Shown here one piece after another: positions 24,449 to 24,542 of a DNA stretch of 24,542 nt. Both the position numbers and the translations under genes were made by a program. The stretch is taken from NCBI GenBank assembly GCA_003557585.1, contig PWOE01000024.1:1-24542 (forward strand). Direction: 5' to 3'. Position 1 is the first letter of the stretch; every line of letters starts with the position of its first letter. Origin of the DNA: Candidatus Nealsoniibacteriota bacterium (lineage in GTDB: Bacteria > Patescibacteriota > Minisyncoccia > Minisyncoccales > CSSED10-335). The notes beneath the pieces were generated by a model, which saw nothing but the letters and a program-made list of their open reading frames with translations, was not told where the DNA came from and ran no database searches.

Positions 24449-24542
24449 ATGACCAACACTGCAGGGAGCCATGTTACAGGGACAGGACATCCGGGACTCC
24501 ACACAACACACCAGGATTCGTCAGGACTCAACCGGGCGGTAA
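24449..24542 (+). CDS. 5' end of an unrecognised gene, cut by the window
   Basis: AAGGAG at 24437-24442 lies 6 nt before an ATG that opens a frame with no stop to the window end (31 codons visible). The ribosome-binding sequence is among the best in the window and overlaps the stop of the thioredoxin gene, implying the same operon. The visible residues are rich in Gly, Thr, His and Ser and show no signal peptide or known motif. I do not recognise it. Confidence 0.55.
   Translation, partial: MTNTAGSHVTGTGHPGLHTTHQDSSGLNRAV

Overview
The window looks like a chromosomal segment of a Bacteroidota-type bacterium, most likely from the Balneolota/Rhodothermota side. The grounds are a TonB-dependent receptor with an N-terminal carboxypeptidase-regulatory-like domain paired with a DUF4249-like lipoprotein, generally weak Shine-Dalgarno sequences, and three promoters of the form TTG-N20-TAnnTT, close to the Bacteroidota consensus. 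The phylum call is inference; no 16S or other marker gene is present.

Layout. (1) 92-5226, minus strand: a drug/toxicant efflux operon of membrane-fusion protein, RND permease and two tandem CrcB/Fluc fluoride-channel genes, preceded by a 17-codon leader ORF. (2) 5375-10005, minus strand: five closely spaced genes for a GNAT acetyltransferase, an alanine/ornithine-racemase-like enzyme, a signal-less M23 metallopeptidase, an M20D amidohydrolase and an alanine racemase. Together they suggest intracellular handling of D-amino acids or peptidoglycan-like peptides. (3) 10001-10316: three imperfect tandem copies of a roughly 100-nt structured repeat just upstream of this cluster; they are not coding and their stems co-vary. 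(4) 10450-11922, minus strand: a sodium/solute symporter with its own promoter. (5) 12069-14693, plus strand: OsmC-like protein, a sensorless histidine kinase and MetZ, followed by a region of competing hairpins. (6) 14869-18034, plus strand: TonB-dependent receptor and DUF4249-like lipoprotein. (7) 18246-18407, minus strand: initiator tRNA with promoter and intrinsic terminator. (8) 18539-19867, plus strand: L-lysine 6-transaminase. (9) 19879-23697, minus strand: HAD phosphatase, purL and an SDR lacking the usual catalytic serine. (10) 23878-end, plus strand: thioredoxin-fold protein and the start of an unrecognised ORF.

Most of the genes are housekeeping or common accessory types. The parts that merit a second look are the D-amino-acid-type cluster with its tandem structured repeats, the oppositely charged CrcB pair, the competing hairpins between metZ and the receptor gene, and the small leader ORF before the efflux operon. 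No mobile element, CRISPR array or phage gene was seen.
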